NCBI GenBank assembly: GCA_003693705.1
Contig: RBZT01000499.1
Span: 186,001 to 250,000 of the forward strand
Source: Polymyxa betae
Taxonomy: Eukaryota > Endomyxa > Phytomyxea > Plasmodiophorida > Plasmodiophoridae
DNA: 64,000 bases
Direction of reading: 5' to 3'
The notes under the pieces were generated by a model. That model was given only the letters and a program-made list of their open reading frames with translations. It searched no databases and was not told where the DNA came from. Shown here piece by piece: positions 1-11,096 of this stretch. The position numbers and the translations under genes are program-made. The first letter of the stretch is position 1. Every line of letters starts with the position of its first letter.

Positions 1-1954
1 CGATCTGAGCAAAGGTAATGTCCGCAAAAGCGAAAAAGAACTCTTGAAAAAGTTTACAGGATCTTCAATCTGAACAGTTCAGCGTTTTGATCAGTGTGAC
101 ACCTCAACCACTAACCTTGATACTGCTCCCAAGCTGGACCAAAGTCATATTCTTTAGCTTCTCATATGAATCAGAGAGCTTTAGGTCGTCATCGGTAAGC
201 TGAAGACACGTTTCATCGTTAGAACTCAATGTTTATCATTTTGTGCATGCTTGACATACCTTTGAATTGAATTGCCCCATTAAAGAGTCGAAAATGTTGC
301 CAGAGAACACTGCAAAACTGATCCATAAAGTCACTAAATGCTGATGCCTCTCATTTAACTGGATCTCGTTGGCGAGAAAGTCATCAAAAATGCATCCAGC
401 AAAATCGTCTTCAGACAAGTACATTAGTCAATGACCTTCATCTCAAATGCTCTCTTACCTATAAACATCCTTATTTGGCGGCAAAAAGACACAGGATCCT
501 CTGCTGTCAAGTCAGGCTGACTCCCAGTAAAAGCGGATATCGATTGGGCATAAGGGTGCGTCGAATTTGAAGCTAGAGAATTGTTGAAGAAGTTTTGCAT
601 ATGCAATTCTCTTTCAACTCCATCGCTCTTGGCAACTTTATCCAGGAAGAAAACATCTCTAAACGCAATGGTCAATTCCTGTTACTTAAGGTTCATTAAT
701 TCGGTTGTACCTCTGAAGCACTTCATTGGAAATCCGACGCAAGACAAACACAGCTTCAGAATTACCGGCAACAATGACTTCCGACGTGGCTAAAAGAATA
801 GATATATTTACAAGATCAATGCGTCCAATGGGGTGCGAGATGTCGTCAATGGTAAAGACACCGATATGATCGCGAAATGATACAAACAGTAAACTGTCTT
901 GAACACAAAGCGCTATCGGTGTTCTACACGACCCGTATTGAAGGATTCTCATCAGTACATAACAAAAAATATATATACCTATATTCACCCCAGTTTACTC
1001 TTGAATGGATGTTAATTCCTGAACATTGGAATAAAAATTGAGCAACGAAATAGGAATGCACCCATACCGTCAGGTCGAAAAGAAAAAGATAATGCGTTAG
1101 TACTACTGGATAATATGGTATGTGCCGAGTTGACGCTCACATTGAATGCAGGACCGGATTCAAACAGCCTAAATAAACTGTCAACAGAAAGCTTCGATAA
1201 ACTGTTATCTGAAAGACTACAAGCCCACCAGAGAGAGTTAACATGACCCGAATCCACATCGACCAGAGTGAACTCCCTGTCGAATCCGACGCAAAGTTTT
1301 CCACAGATCCAAGAGAGTGACACTGGAGCACCAGGAACAAAGAGCGCTTTTTTCTCAACAGAAAGTCAGCATTGACTTTTGAACTTCCTGCTGACACTAA
1401 CTGAGGACCGAAAGGTTTTGGAAGCGTTATCAAATTCGCAAAACGTCAGCTGCTTTCTGGTGGCCGTGATGATTTCGACTGACCCAAAAACCGGCCGGGT
1501 AATAAATCTGACGGCGTTGCTGACAAGGACCCCGTTCTCCTGGACAGGAACGACACCGATATGGCCGAACGATGCCAGCGAGAATACATGAATGACTCCC
1601 TCTAGAGAATTGTGAGCCAAGTTAGGGAGCGGCCATGATGACTATACCACTCAGTGCCAAAATGACATGGACTGACTCGAGTACAGTCAATTGTGTTACA
1701 GGGCCCTGCCTCCTTCCAATTGCGCTGAGACATCCTCCAGATTTCAACAAACCATATTCAATCTGTATGAACGAGTTCTTTAGCCACGGGTGAGAAGCCT
1801 GGGGAATGCAGACCTTGTGGCACATAATCTGACCTGATCGAGTCCCGAGCAGGACAAGACCGCTGGTCGCCGCCGTTGATGTCACTTGGGTCTGCTTCGG
1901 TAGGACCTGACGGCTGGTCGCCATCCAGGCTCTGTGATCCTGATCTGGCGTCAT
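1..1954 (-). CDS. VPS39/TGFBRAP1-like CNH-domain vesicle tethering subunit, C-terminus beyond the window
   Basis: Subunit-type protein of the HOPS/CORVET tethering family that works with Rab GTPases at endosomes and vacuoles. The first ATG in the leading exon is at 1954. Exons at about 1624-1954, 1390-1620, 1012-1320 and 686-988 together read as a CNH beta-propeller. Diagnostic are VLLGTRSGQIMC near the N-terminus, VTQLTVLESVHVILALS followed by EGVIHVFSLASFGHI, then WICGKLCVGFDREFTLVDVDSG, which parallels the VGFKREYYLI segment of VPS39. A 46-nt GT-AG intron near 1577-1622 restores the frame between LALS and EGVIHVF. Downstream exons (about 236-675) continue into the alpha-solenoid, which leaves the window at position 1. 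VPS39, TGFBRAP1 and fungal VPS3 share this architecture; the part visible here does not separate them. Confidence 0.72.
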
Positions 1955-2399
1955 GGCCAGAAATGGTCTCGCGGCCAAACTAATGGTGCAGGGTTCAGGT
2001 TCTGGGTTCGATCTCGCTCCGCGATCGCTTGGCCATTGGAGTTCCAGGTACCCGTTAGAAAATGTTTTTCGTCACTCTTTGACGGGGTGTATCGCCTGGA
2101 GAAAGAGAAATTTCAGAGAAAGCCCGCTCTGCGTCGTCCATCTTCACAATTTTTGAACTTTGCAGGTTCCGATTGCATTCATCAAGTATAATTCAAATTG
2201 CAAATGCAAGTATGAAGATTGTAAAGCCATCACTGCATTCCAAGCGTCATCGGCAGAGCCTTTCTTTCAGCATCGACCCCGGATCGACATCATTGCAGTT
2301 TCTCTGAATACATACTGTCGCCGCTCTCATTTCAACTCTATTCTGAAACCACACATACTGCTGGCAATATTTCCTACAAATTTATCTTATATCTAATTA

Positions 2400-4674
2400 T
2401 TATTGTGGCAATATGCATTCTTCGTGTAAATCCGGATGCAGTAAACTGTAACGAGCTCGCTCCAAATAATCTCTGATACCTTCACCGTTTTCGTACCCTT
2501 TTTGAATGGACTGATATTTAGCCCGAATCGCAGTCATTAGTCCCTGATGCTTGAGTTTCTCCTTCCGAACCTGCTCGATCTCCTCTCTGATCTCATCGGG
2601 TGTCTGATCGAAAGCAATCTGTAGAGACTTCAGTTGTTCTCGAGCGCCTGCCATCTGCTCCTCCATTCGCAATCGCTGCGTTCGCTCGGCGTCGTATTGG
2701 TCTGTTTTAGTTTGAAGTTGCTTCTCGAAGTTGGATTGGTTAGCGGAGATCTCGGCCCGCTTTTGATTGATCTTCGCCTGAATCTCAGCCAGCTGCTGCC
2801 GCTCGCCAGCCAAACGCTTATGCAATTCATCGCGAGCCGCTTGCTGCGCTAAACGCCAGTGCATTTTCTCATCATTGATAGCGGACAGTTGTTCCATGGC
2901 CTGGTTGACTTCTGCCTTCTCATCGGTCAGACGGGCGAACATATCCTCCAGCCTGAGGATTTCGTCTTTCAGCTCATCGATGTGTTCTTTGAGTTTCTTC
3001 GGGACCTACGCGATAACGATAACACTTCAGCATCAAAATATCCATTCAGATTTTGAATTGAAACACAAAAACCAAACAAAGATCAAACAAAATAGTTCAT
3101 CTCGTGAAATAATGTGACCTGATTACGTATATGGTTGAGATTCCTCCTGCAGATTTGGCGAATGCGAGCTAGTTTTGCATGCTCTAAGCGGTTGCCACGG
3201 AAATCAGCGGTCGTGATCGAAGTGTTGCCCTGCAGTTCATCAACGATAATCTGGCCAGCAGAATTCGACACAAAGTTGTCTCGAAGGCGTAGGACACGCA
3301 GCTCTATATCCTTATTGCTACTGATAGCGGTGGCGATCGCCACAGCGCCGTCGTCGGAGATTTTACAGGAACTTAGGTCGAGAGCAATCAGCGACGTGGT
3401 ATTCACCTGAACAGACATTCGAGTTCAGGTTTACATTAATGTCGTCAAGACCATCGAACCAGGGCTTCAGCGAGGTGGATGGCGGCCACATCGCGAATGT
3501 CATTCGCCGAGAGGTCTAAAACGGTCAGGACGCGGTTGTGAGCAAGAGCCTGGGCCAGAGCCAGACCGCCGCTCTCATCGAAGCGATTCGCGCCGAGATG
3601 CATCTGAATCAGATGCGGGTTCTGTGCCAGGACAGCGGCCAGGGCTCTTGCGCCTTCATTATCGATGCCGTTCCCAACCAGGTTAAGAACTACAAGAGAG
3701 GTGTTATGCATCAGGGCATCTGCCAGATCCGGTATGGCTGGGCCTAAGGCATTCCCTGCCAGATCCAGTGATACAAGCGTCGTATTCGATGACAGCATTG
3801 ATGCGATCGATCTCGCCTAAAACCCAAGTCAGATTCGCGGATCGGTATGGCCAGCGATGTCGGCGTACAGCTTCGGCTCCGATTCCATTGCCGACCAGGT
3901 GCAGATGGCGCAGAGCGCGGTTTCGCGCCAGGGCGTCGAACAGGAGCTGGGCACCGCGCAACCCGATGCGATTACGATTCAGATCGAGATGGGTGAGGAC
4001 CAGGTTAACACGGAGGACCTGGGCCAGGGCGCCGGTATCCCGGTCGCCGATCTGGTTGTCGGCCAGGCGCAACGAGATCAGGCTGAAGCTGCGCGCCAGC
4101 TGGTCGCAGAACCAGCGCAGGCCATCACCGTTGATGGCGTTCCGATCTCGTGGGCCACCTCCGGTGCCCCCATCATTGGACAGGTCTAGGACAGCCAGCT
4201 GACGCAGCTGGGCAAGAGAACGGCCCAGTTCGCGGGCGCCATCTGCTGAGATTCGGTTTGAGGCCAGATACAGCTCTTGGAGGCCGGGATTGGTCTCAGC
4301 GATCTGCAGCAGGGCGACGATGGCGCAATCGTCAATAGCTGCGATAATGATGAATGGTTGTTATAGCGCCATTGCTAAACATACCATTCTCGCTCAAATC
4401 GAGGACGCGCAGGCGCCCATCTGGGACCGCTTTCGCTAACGCTAGGCTGGCATGAAGCCCGATTCGACATTGCCGAAGCAGAACAGCATCGGAATCGTCT
4501 AGTGGACGAAATCAACACAATACTCCAGTTGATAATGCAATGTTTGTTACTAGAGGGACGGTCGGCTATCAGGCGGTCCTTCAAGGCGTTCAAAAGCGTG
4601 GGCGATGGCCGCTCGTCGTTATCTTTACAGATTCCCGGATATATCTGTTCAGTGATTTGCATCAAGTTTTCCAT
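2400..4674 (-). CDS. Leucine-rich-repeat (RI-type) protein with C-terminal coiled coil, LRRC45-like
   Basis: The N-terminal exon starts at the ATG at 4674 (MENLMQITEQIYPG). Exons at 4072-3830, 3798-3445 and 3418-3120 hold about eight ribonuclease-inhibitor-type LRRs of ~28 residues, with repeated cores such as LTHLDLNRNRIGLRGAQLL, LVSLDLAGNALG and LTVLDLSANDIRDVAA. An intron near 3010-3120 joins the LRR part to a ~200-residue coiled coil (KKLKEHIDELKDEILRLED, then long Glu/Gln/Lys-rich heptads) ending at 2400. LRR plus coiled coil is the layout of the centrosome-linker protein LRRC45; cytosolic NLR-like or ciliary LRR proteins are alternatives. The identity is inferred from architecture only. 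The LRR exons are markedly GC-rich compared with their flanks. Confidence 0.6.
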
Positions 4675-5728
4675 TTGTCTATCTGAACGTGATGGTTTCA
4701 GCACGGGCTCGACCCTAGTTCATCCTTGGTAATCGCCAATAAACCCTCGGCGTACGCTGGAACGATCGCAAGCGTGGAAAAGTTTCGAATTTCTTCAAAC
4801 ACATTTGCGATTTTCTGGTGTCCAGGGGTCGGCGCTAGTTCAGCGAATGACACCATTGCCTCTTACCATAATGAACTGCCATAGGACGAATTCTCAAGTG
4901 GGTTCAAAAGGCGAAGGTGTAGATTGCCGAATCTGTGGTAGAAAAAGAGAAATGACGCCATTTATCGGCATAGAAAACTCCACGATTCAGAGTGGAAACA
5001 CATATATAACAAAGTCAATAGGGTTAAGCGGAGACAATATAAGAAGGAATGGCAATAGAAGAACGAACCAAACCCTGATTATAAAAAATGAAAACCCAGT
5101 TTAGACCAGACATGACAACATATAAAATTTAAATCAAATTTAAGACATAAATATGAATAAGTCATCTCAAAAGAAGTAGAAGAATATTTAAAGTCTATTC
5201 AATGATCACAATGATCTTTCAGAAAACATCGTCTCGCATCATGCGAATGGACATATTAAGCTCCAAATTAAGTTCTATTCACCCAGACGATGCCATGTGC
5301 TTAGTCTTCCATAAACACATTCGGATCTGGTATTCGCATCGGGTTTCCCACCAAAAGATTGTTCTAAAAAAGCTAATCGACAGAATTCGGCTTCTTGGAG
5401 AACGTTCTATGCGACTTGTCGAAGGATATCTTTCGCTTCGTCTCGCCACCATCGCTCTGAGGCCAAGATCGATCGCGGAAAATAGAGGCTCCTTCGCTTA
5501 GTGTGAATTATGAGTTTTCAGCGAAGGCTTGTTTGCGCTGCAGTAGTTTGTCCATCTGATCATGCAGTTAGGGCTATCGCTTTTTTGGGCTCGAACGCCC
5601 TGATTGAGGCGACAAACAAAGAGATATTGGCTGCCTGTTCCGTCACGCAGTCCGACAGTTTCTGTTCCTTTTTGTCTATAAAGGCTCGCTTTCAGGCAGC
5701 GACATCGTCATCGCTCCCGAGAGTCGGT
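4675..5728. other. Intergenic region between divergent LRR and NCBP1 genes
   Basis: About 1 kb separates two divergently oriented starts. Short ORFs are present on the plus strand but show no recognisable domain. Positions about 4980-5200 are AT-rich. It presumably holds both promoters; I see no clear motif. An in-frame upstream ATG at 5510 could extend NCBP1 by 73 residues, but the extension looks unlike the family N-terminus. Confidence 0.5.
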
Positions 5729-8700
5729 ATGTCTGCGACCGACGTCTCCAACGATTTCGCCGAGCCCGCTGTTGTCGACGGTGGGATTCAGGATCCTGTG
5801 ACTCCGCGTCCGGCTCCGCCCAAACGTCGGCGCGGTGTCGATGGCCTGCCGGAACGCATCGAAGTCCGTCTGGATCAGCCTTTGCCGCCGCCGCCTTCGT
5901 ACGGCACGATCGTCACCCGGTGGACGATATCTCTGACCCGCCTGCAGATACAAAGACAAGCGCTATCATGGAAAGCGAGGACGGGCTGACGAAGGCTATG
6001 AGCGAGCGCCAGTATCGGCAGCAGCTGCTACCGAAGATAATCGTATGCAGCTGACACAGTATATAGCCAGGTATGAACCATCATTAGCTGCTTGTCCTTG
6101 GACATAGAGGCGCTCCTAGAGCTCCAGATACTGCTTTATGTTTTCAATCATCACTTCATCGTCCGTTTATTGGCTTGTGCGGGGTTGTTCTTCTGCTTTC
6201 GATGCTCTTCCAACCTCTGTCTTTCTCCACATGAATGAATCATTTTTTTTGGGGGGGGGGGCGCTGTTCTGTTACACCATTTGAATTATTGCGCTCTTCT
6301 CTCAATTTGCTATTCGATATCTGATCCCAATGACGGCTGTATCTGTTTTAAGCGGTGGCTTAGGCTGGCCGACCAAGAGGACGCCCAGCTTCGAGACGAT
6401 GACCTGTTCGACATGTCATTCGTTCTGGTTCGCGACTTGCGCGATAATCGCGATCAGGTGATCGGAATCCTGGTGGAATGGTTCGAGCGCTTTGCGGTTC
6501 TTAGCCTTTCACTGAGACAGTTTTCCAGCGGCATCGCCATGCCTTTGAAACAGATGTTCTATGCAGCACTAATCGCTCTTCTGGCAAATAACGATGCCAC
6601 AATCGCTGCTGATGTTGCCGACTGCATTTCGTTCCGTCTCAAACAAGCGATTGATGCCTCTGATGAACGGACCGTTCGCATGTACTTCTTGTTTATCTCC
6701 AGCCTCGTTGATGTCAGTTTGAACCCGACTCCTTCGGTTTTTTGAAATGCTTTATACTGAAACTATTTGCAGATGAATGTATTTGTTGCCGCCGACCTTG
6801 TTGCCAACCTGATCGAGCTAGTAAAGCTCGGGATAACTGCCGGGCCCGGATCTTCCCAGGGAGACTGGGCCGTCTATACCGCTATCTCGACATTAGCCCG
6901 GTGTAGTCACCGTAATTTTCACTTTAAATTTTTTCCTGTGTTTCACTATTATTTGAAGTTTATGATCCTTCCATTTGATGTCTGTCCATGCGGGAACGCT
7001 GGTTCTTATCAACAGGAGTTTTGAATGAATACAAAATTTTCTTTCATTATGTAAATTCCAAGAATGCTTTCAGTCAATTTTTCTTAATTTCTTGGACCCA
7101 AAAGATGGTGCTTCCGCTGTTCGCTTAGTTTCGCTTCTTGTTGCTGCGAGATTTATCGTGATTTGACTGGTTTTGTTCAGGCGTATTCGCGGAAGAGTCG
7201 GTTTGGCATTCATTACGCGACTATTTTCTGTCTCGTTCAGAGGTACCGGGTCTGCTGCCTTCTGTGTCCCGACTTTCGTGTCTACGACCCGATTTTGCTG
7301 CCGATTTCCGTATGGACCGTGATCCACTCCAGATGATGTACACCGAACTGCTCAATGCGAAAGCTGCCGATAAACCCCGGGCGCGATTCAACATGATTCG
7401 TATGCCCAGCTCCAGAATTACTGATCCGTTTAAGAGGTGCCTTCCTTTTTTTATTTGCGAATTTGCTTCGCTATTTTTCTGTAAACCTGCCATGAAGAAA
7501 AAAGAAAGTTGTGATCCTGCCGGTGTGCGAACTGACATTTCTAGGTGCGAGCCGTGCCCTTTTGCTTTCCGATTGGCCACGATCGGTACGTGCGGTTCTG
7601 GATGGCTATCGCCATGTCGCCTTATGATATACACCGATTCCGCCCATGATCAGCCTAAAGAAGGTTTGACTGGCCTCGATGCTTTTATCTTGGAACAGCA
7701 GGTCGGATACGGTCGTTTGCGTAAGATTTTCATTGCGAATTTGATTTGTCGCTGTTATAGATGATCGACCAGCTTTACATTTGGCATGAAGGCGGTCGTG
7801 AGTCCCTGATGATGTTGACAGAAAGGGCTCAGCAGTTCCATGCACAGGTAACGTGCTATGCATTCCTCTTTGCAACGCTCATTTGGAAGCCCTTGTAATT
7901 TTTCGCATTCGGACGTTTCTATCATAACTCATTCTCCATATCATAGCAAATGCTGGTTGAGACCATTCTCTCGCAAATTCTGGACGCAAATCCTTGCTCG
8001 TTGCCTGCCATTTACTGGCGCAGCTTAACGATCTGGGCGCTGAGAACCTGCCCTCCAATGGCCGCCTTCCTTGGACGATCCGTGCACAAGATTTTCCAAA
8101 ATATCCATAAACTCACGCTGGACGGCCTGGAACGCCTCGGTTCGTTTGGCGTCGTTGGTTTAATTGTTGTGACTGATCATTTATTCAGCAACCTGGTTCG
8201 GATACCACCTTTCTAATACAGGGTTTGAATGGCCTTGGGCGGCCTGGGAACTGGTTGCGTCCCATGATATCAGCAACCCCCAGCGATATTTTGTGGAAAT
8301 GGCTTTGCACCAAGGTCTGTATCCGGCATCGCCATATAAATCCTAATTTTCAAATATTTAAACGTGGGCAAAGTTCTGCTGTTCTTGAATAATTCTGTAA
8401 CTTATCGAGCTCTTCCCAATTTTTTGAGTTGATCTCTGTTGGAATGTTTCGGAGACTTTGATGCCAGTGCATTTCAATTTTGCTTTTAAACAACTCTTCT
8501 GTTAGCCTTTTTGTTTCGAAACCAACCGTCGCTTTGCAATGTAGGCGTGCGCCTAACCTACTATGACTGTGTTGACCATGCGCTATCATCGACTCCGGGG
8601 TTATGCGCTCTGCTGCCGAGCCCCTTACAAGTGCCTTCTTTTGAAATCAATGAAGAGCAGCGTGATGCTGTTTGCAGCGTATGGCTTATGCTTTTTCTGT

Positions 8701-9596
8701 TCCCCGACTAACAATTCTATAGCTAATTCAACAAAAAAAGCCATTTTCAGAAATACTTGAACTCGCCGGAAACGATCTGGAGATGGCAGTGAAATGTGTC
8801 CTCTGGCAGGGCCAGAAAAGTTACAGGTTGGCCTGAGGTGTGCTTCTCATCGGTTGTACTTATTGCCTTCTGCAGCCATCTTTTCAGTAGGCTAAGAATT
8901 TACGAGTCTGATATCGGAGGCGCTCTGCAATCTCTTGAAGCCCCATCGCAATTCGTCGGCTGGATCGCCGATTTTTGGGCGTCATCTCCGCAGCATATTT
9001 ACGTTGTCGTTGATCGATTTCTTCGCCATTTCATTTTGAATCCGGAACATGTTGTATCATGGTAATGTTTTAGTTTCGAAGCGTTCTGAAAATTCTAATT
9101 CTTTGCCGACGAAGGGTGTTCTCTGTTTATGGTTCTACCAGCATGCCCGATTACGGCTTATTCAACCTTCTGCATAATGCCATCGATTTCGGACAGGTTC
9201 CTAGGTTGAATCTTGTTGTATCGTTCTAATGAAGCTTGTCTAGAATCATTTCGATGATACGATGCTATCGGATTTGCTGATCCTGACAATCCAAAACTTC
9301 TCCCAACTGGTTATGTCGTTTCCCGATAAAGCCGACATCATCCTCGACCGATTTCAGATATTCATACGCCGCTTCCCAAAAAGCCTTTCTCGGTTTCGTA
9401 CGGTGATCGCCAGCGAGGCATTTGTCGAGGAATGCAATAAGCTACGGTCTTTGTTTAATGATGAGGTACTCCTCAGGTTTATCATTTTTGTGGAAGAATT
9501 TCATTTTCCCCTTAGAGTACCATCATGAAAAATTGTTTTCCTGAACCTATCGAGACAAAAGTCGAAATGGAAGATGAAGTCTATAATTCTGAATAA
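5729..9596 (+). CDS. NCBP1: Nuclear cap-binding protein subunit 1 (CBP80)
   Basis: Large subunit of the nuclear cap-binding complex, which with CBP20 binds the m7G cap of new transcripts and links it to splicing, export and decay. The start at 5729 (MSATDVSNDF) leads into a basic PPKRRRG stretch that suits a nuclear localisation signal. Successive short exons read as the three MIF4G-like helical domains: VRDLRDNRDQVIGILVEWF at 6.4 kb, an AIYWRSLTIWALR-type helix at 8.0 kb that parallels the CBP80 ELCKLQP region, and the family hallmark FEWPWAAWELV (usual form FRWPWDDW) at 8.22 kb. Later exons (8.56-8.72, 8.72-8.82, 8.88-9.06, 9.12-9.20, 9.26-9.47 kb) match the C-terminal domain. The final exon, after an intron ending near 9516, closes at TAA 9594-9596. 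The whole gene is split into many exons by introns of roughly 50-100 nt. Confidence 0.85.
6251..6261 (+). repeat. G homopolymer (about 11 G) next to a T tract
   Basis: A run of eight or nine T is followed directly by about eleven G, in a non-coding stretch of the NCBP1 gene between the first coding exon and the exon at 6.36 kb. It is probably intronic. Such tracts are length-unstable and are also frequent assembly errors. Confidence 0.8.
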
Positions 9597-9622
9597 TATC
9601 ACTTTAGGAATAAATGCTGCCT

Positions 9623-10654
9623 TTATGTAATATCATATTTATTGTCAACTGGTGTCTGTTCATAAAGCTCATGTTGGCTCAGTGCTGCCAGATCTGACAA
9701 TTGTATTCGACCATCGTTAAGCCCCATATCGAGAGTCCTGTTCGTATCTCTATCGTACTTTTCAGAATGGCAAAGTTCAATTCCACTTTTGCCACTCCCG
9801 TTCCTACTACAGGATGGGTCTCGCAGATCGAGTTTTGTGACCAGTTTTCTCGAGCCCTCACTTTCTTTATGAACTGCTCGCAAACGGGAGCTTCTTTCTT
9901 TCTGATGGTGTCTTCCGGGATTTGAGGCTCTCGTCTGGGGATCTAATCCATGACGCCAGCTTGTTTCTTGTTGCGAGATAGAAGCGCCAGGTTGGTAATT
10001 CAGTGAACTGAAACGTGATTGGGAAATGCTGAATTCTTTTCCAAAGTCTGTTCTTGATGCCAAAACAACTGATTCGTCTTCACATAAACTTTCATATGTC
10101 GTCTGTCTGACAGCGCCTTTCTCCTCCTCCAGTTCTGATTGCGAATTCCCACTCTTCTTTGTATCATTCCTACGTTGGGTTGCTGATTCTTCGGTATATG
10201 AATCTGCAGTTTGAAAATCAGCAAAGGACAGTTTATCTGTGATCTCCAACCTGGCTCATGGTCGACCTCTGATAATCTCTCGCGTACTGTGCGACAGCCT
10301 TCATTTTCATCATTCGTTCGATTCTCCAATTTGCCTTCTTGGTTGGATTCTATAAATGGCCTGTGAGGTCGGCGGCCTCGAGATCGAGGAGGCGCTTCCG
10401 TCGGTGGTTTCGGTGGTTGCAAGGCTGCAATCTTCTCTTGAATCTTCGTGATTGCTTTGGGGACATCATAATCTGCAAGCCTTCTCATAAATTCATATCT
10501 TGCTGGATCCTGCATTGCCAACTATTAAACTCTTTGAATAGGTTGAATTTGTTGCAACCTTTTGAGGTACAGATAGAGCAACATGGAGTCGCTCTAATTC
10601 GGTTTCGAATTGCGACAGTTTCGAAATCCAGAGTCCAAGCTTATCTGCCGACAT
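9623..10654 (-). CDS. Unrecognised protein: short N-terminal helical segment, long disordered tail
   Basis: I do not recognise this gene. The start chosen is the ATG at 10654 (MSADKLGLWISKLSQFETE). A 48-nt intron at about 10522-10569 (GTACCT...AATAG) joins it in phase 0 to LAMQDPARYEFMRRLADYD and an amphipathic segment ending in KIAALQPPKPP. After a proline- and arginine-rich stretch, a second intron with its acceptor near 10250 leads to the last exon (LEITDKLSFADFQTADSY), which is Ser-, Glu- and Arg-rich with no hydrophobic core and ends at 9623. Total is roughly 280 residues. The first ~60 residues could be a helical interaction module; the rest looks disordered. It converges with NCBP1, with 26 bp between stop codons. 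Confidence 0.6.
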
Positions 10655-11096
10655 GTGCAGACGAACTGCCTGCCTTTTTGATCATGGCATCGGACAAGTC
10701 ACAGAATCAAGCCCGAACCTACGTGTTAGATGCCCATACGTATTGCAAACCTGCAATAAATGGCTCAAGCTTCGTGTTCGTTACAGGCAAGCATAAATGC
10801 TGATCCAACATAAAAAGTATTGCAGCGGCAGCAAATGCACGATGCTTTCCAGTTATGGCTAATGGTGAAAAAACTCACTTACGTTTTATAAAATCGCTTT
10901 CGTAAAAATATATTCAAAAGAATAATCAAGAGAGCCGATCTTGTAAAAACCTGGCGAGTTTTTGCAAACAAATTTTATACAGGCGACGAAGCAGACCAAA
11001 TTGCTTGAAGAAGTTGTAAATTGAACCGTCTAACAACGGGCATTCGAGAATGATTGTGGACTGATCGGAAGTCGTCTGGTCCATCTAGCTCGGGCA
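10655..11096. other. Intergenic region between divergent genes
   Basis: 442 bp between the start of the unknown minus-strand gene and the acetyl-CoA transporter start. It presumably acts as a shared promoter region. No repeat or RNA gene is visible; 10870-10930 is A/T-rich. Confidence 0.5.

Noticed and set aside
3768-4202. Long plus-strand ORF rich in Arg/Pro
   Set aside because: Antisense shadow of the GC-rich LRR exon of the minus-strand gene.
5510-5728. Upstream in-frame ATG as the true start of NCBP1
   Set aside because: The extra 73 residues are Cys/Ala-rich and unlike any CBP80 N-terminus; the ATG at 5729 leads directly into the acidic/basic NLS-like start typical of the family.
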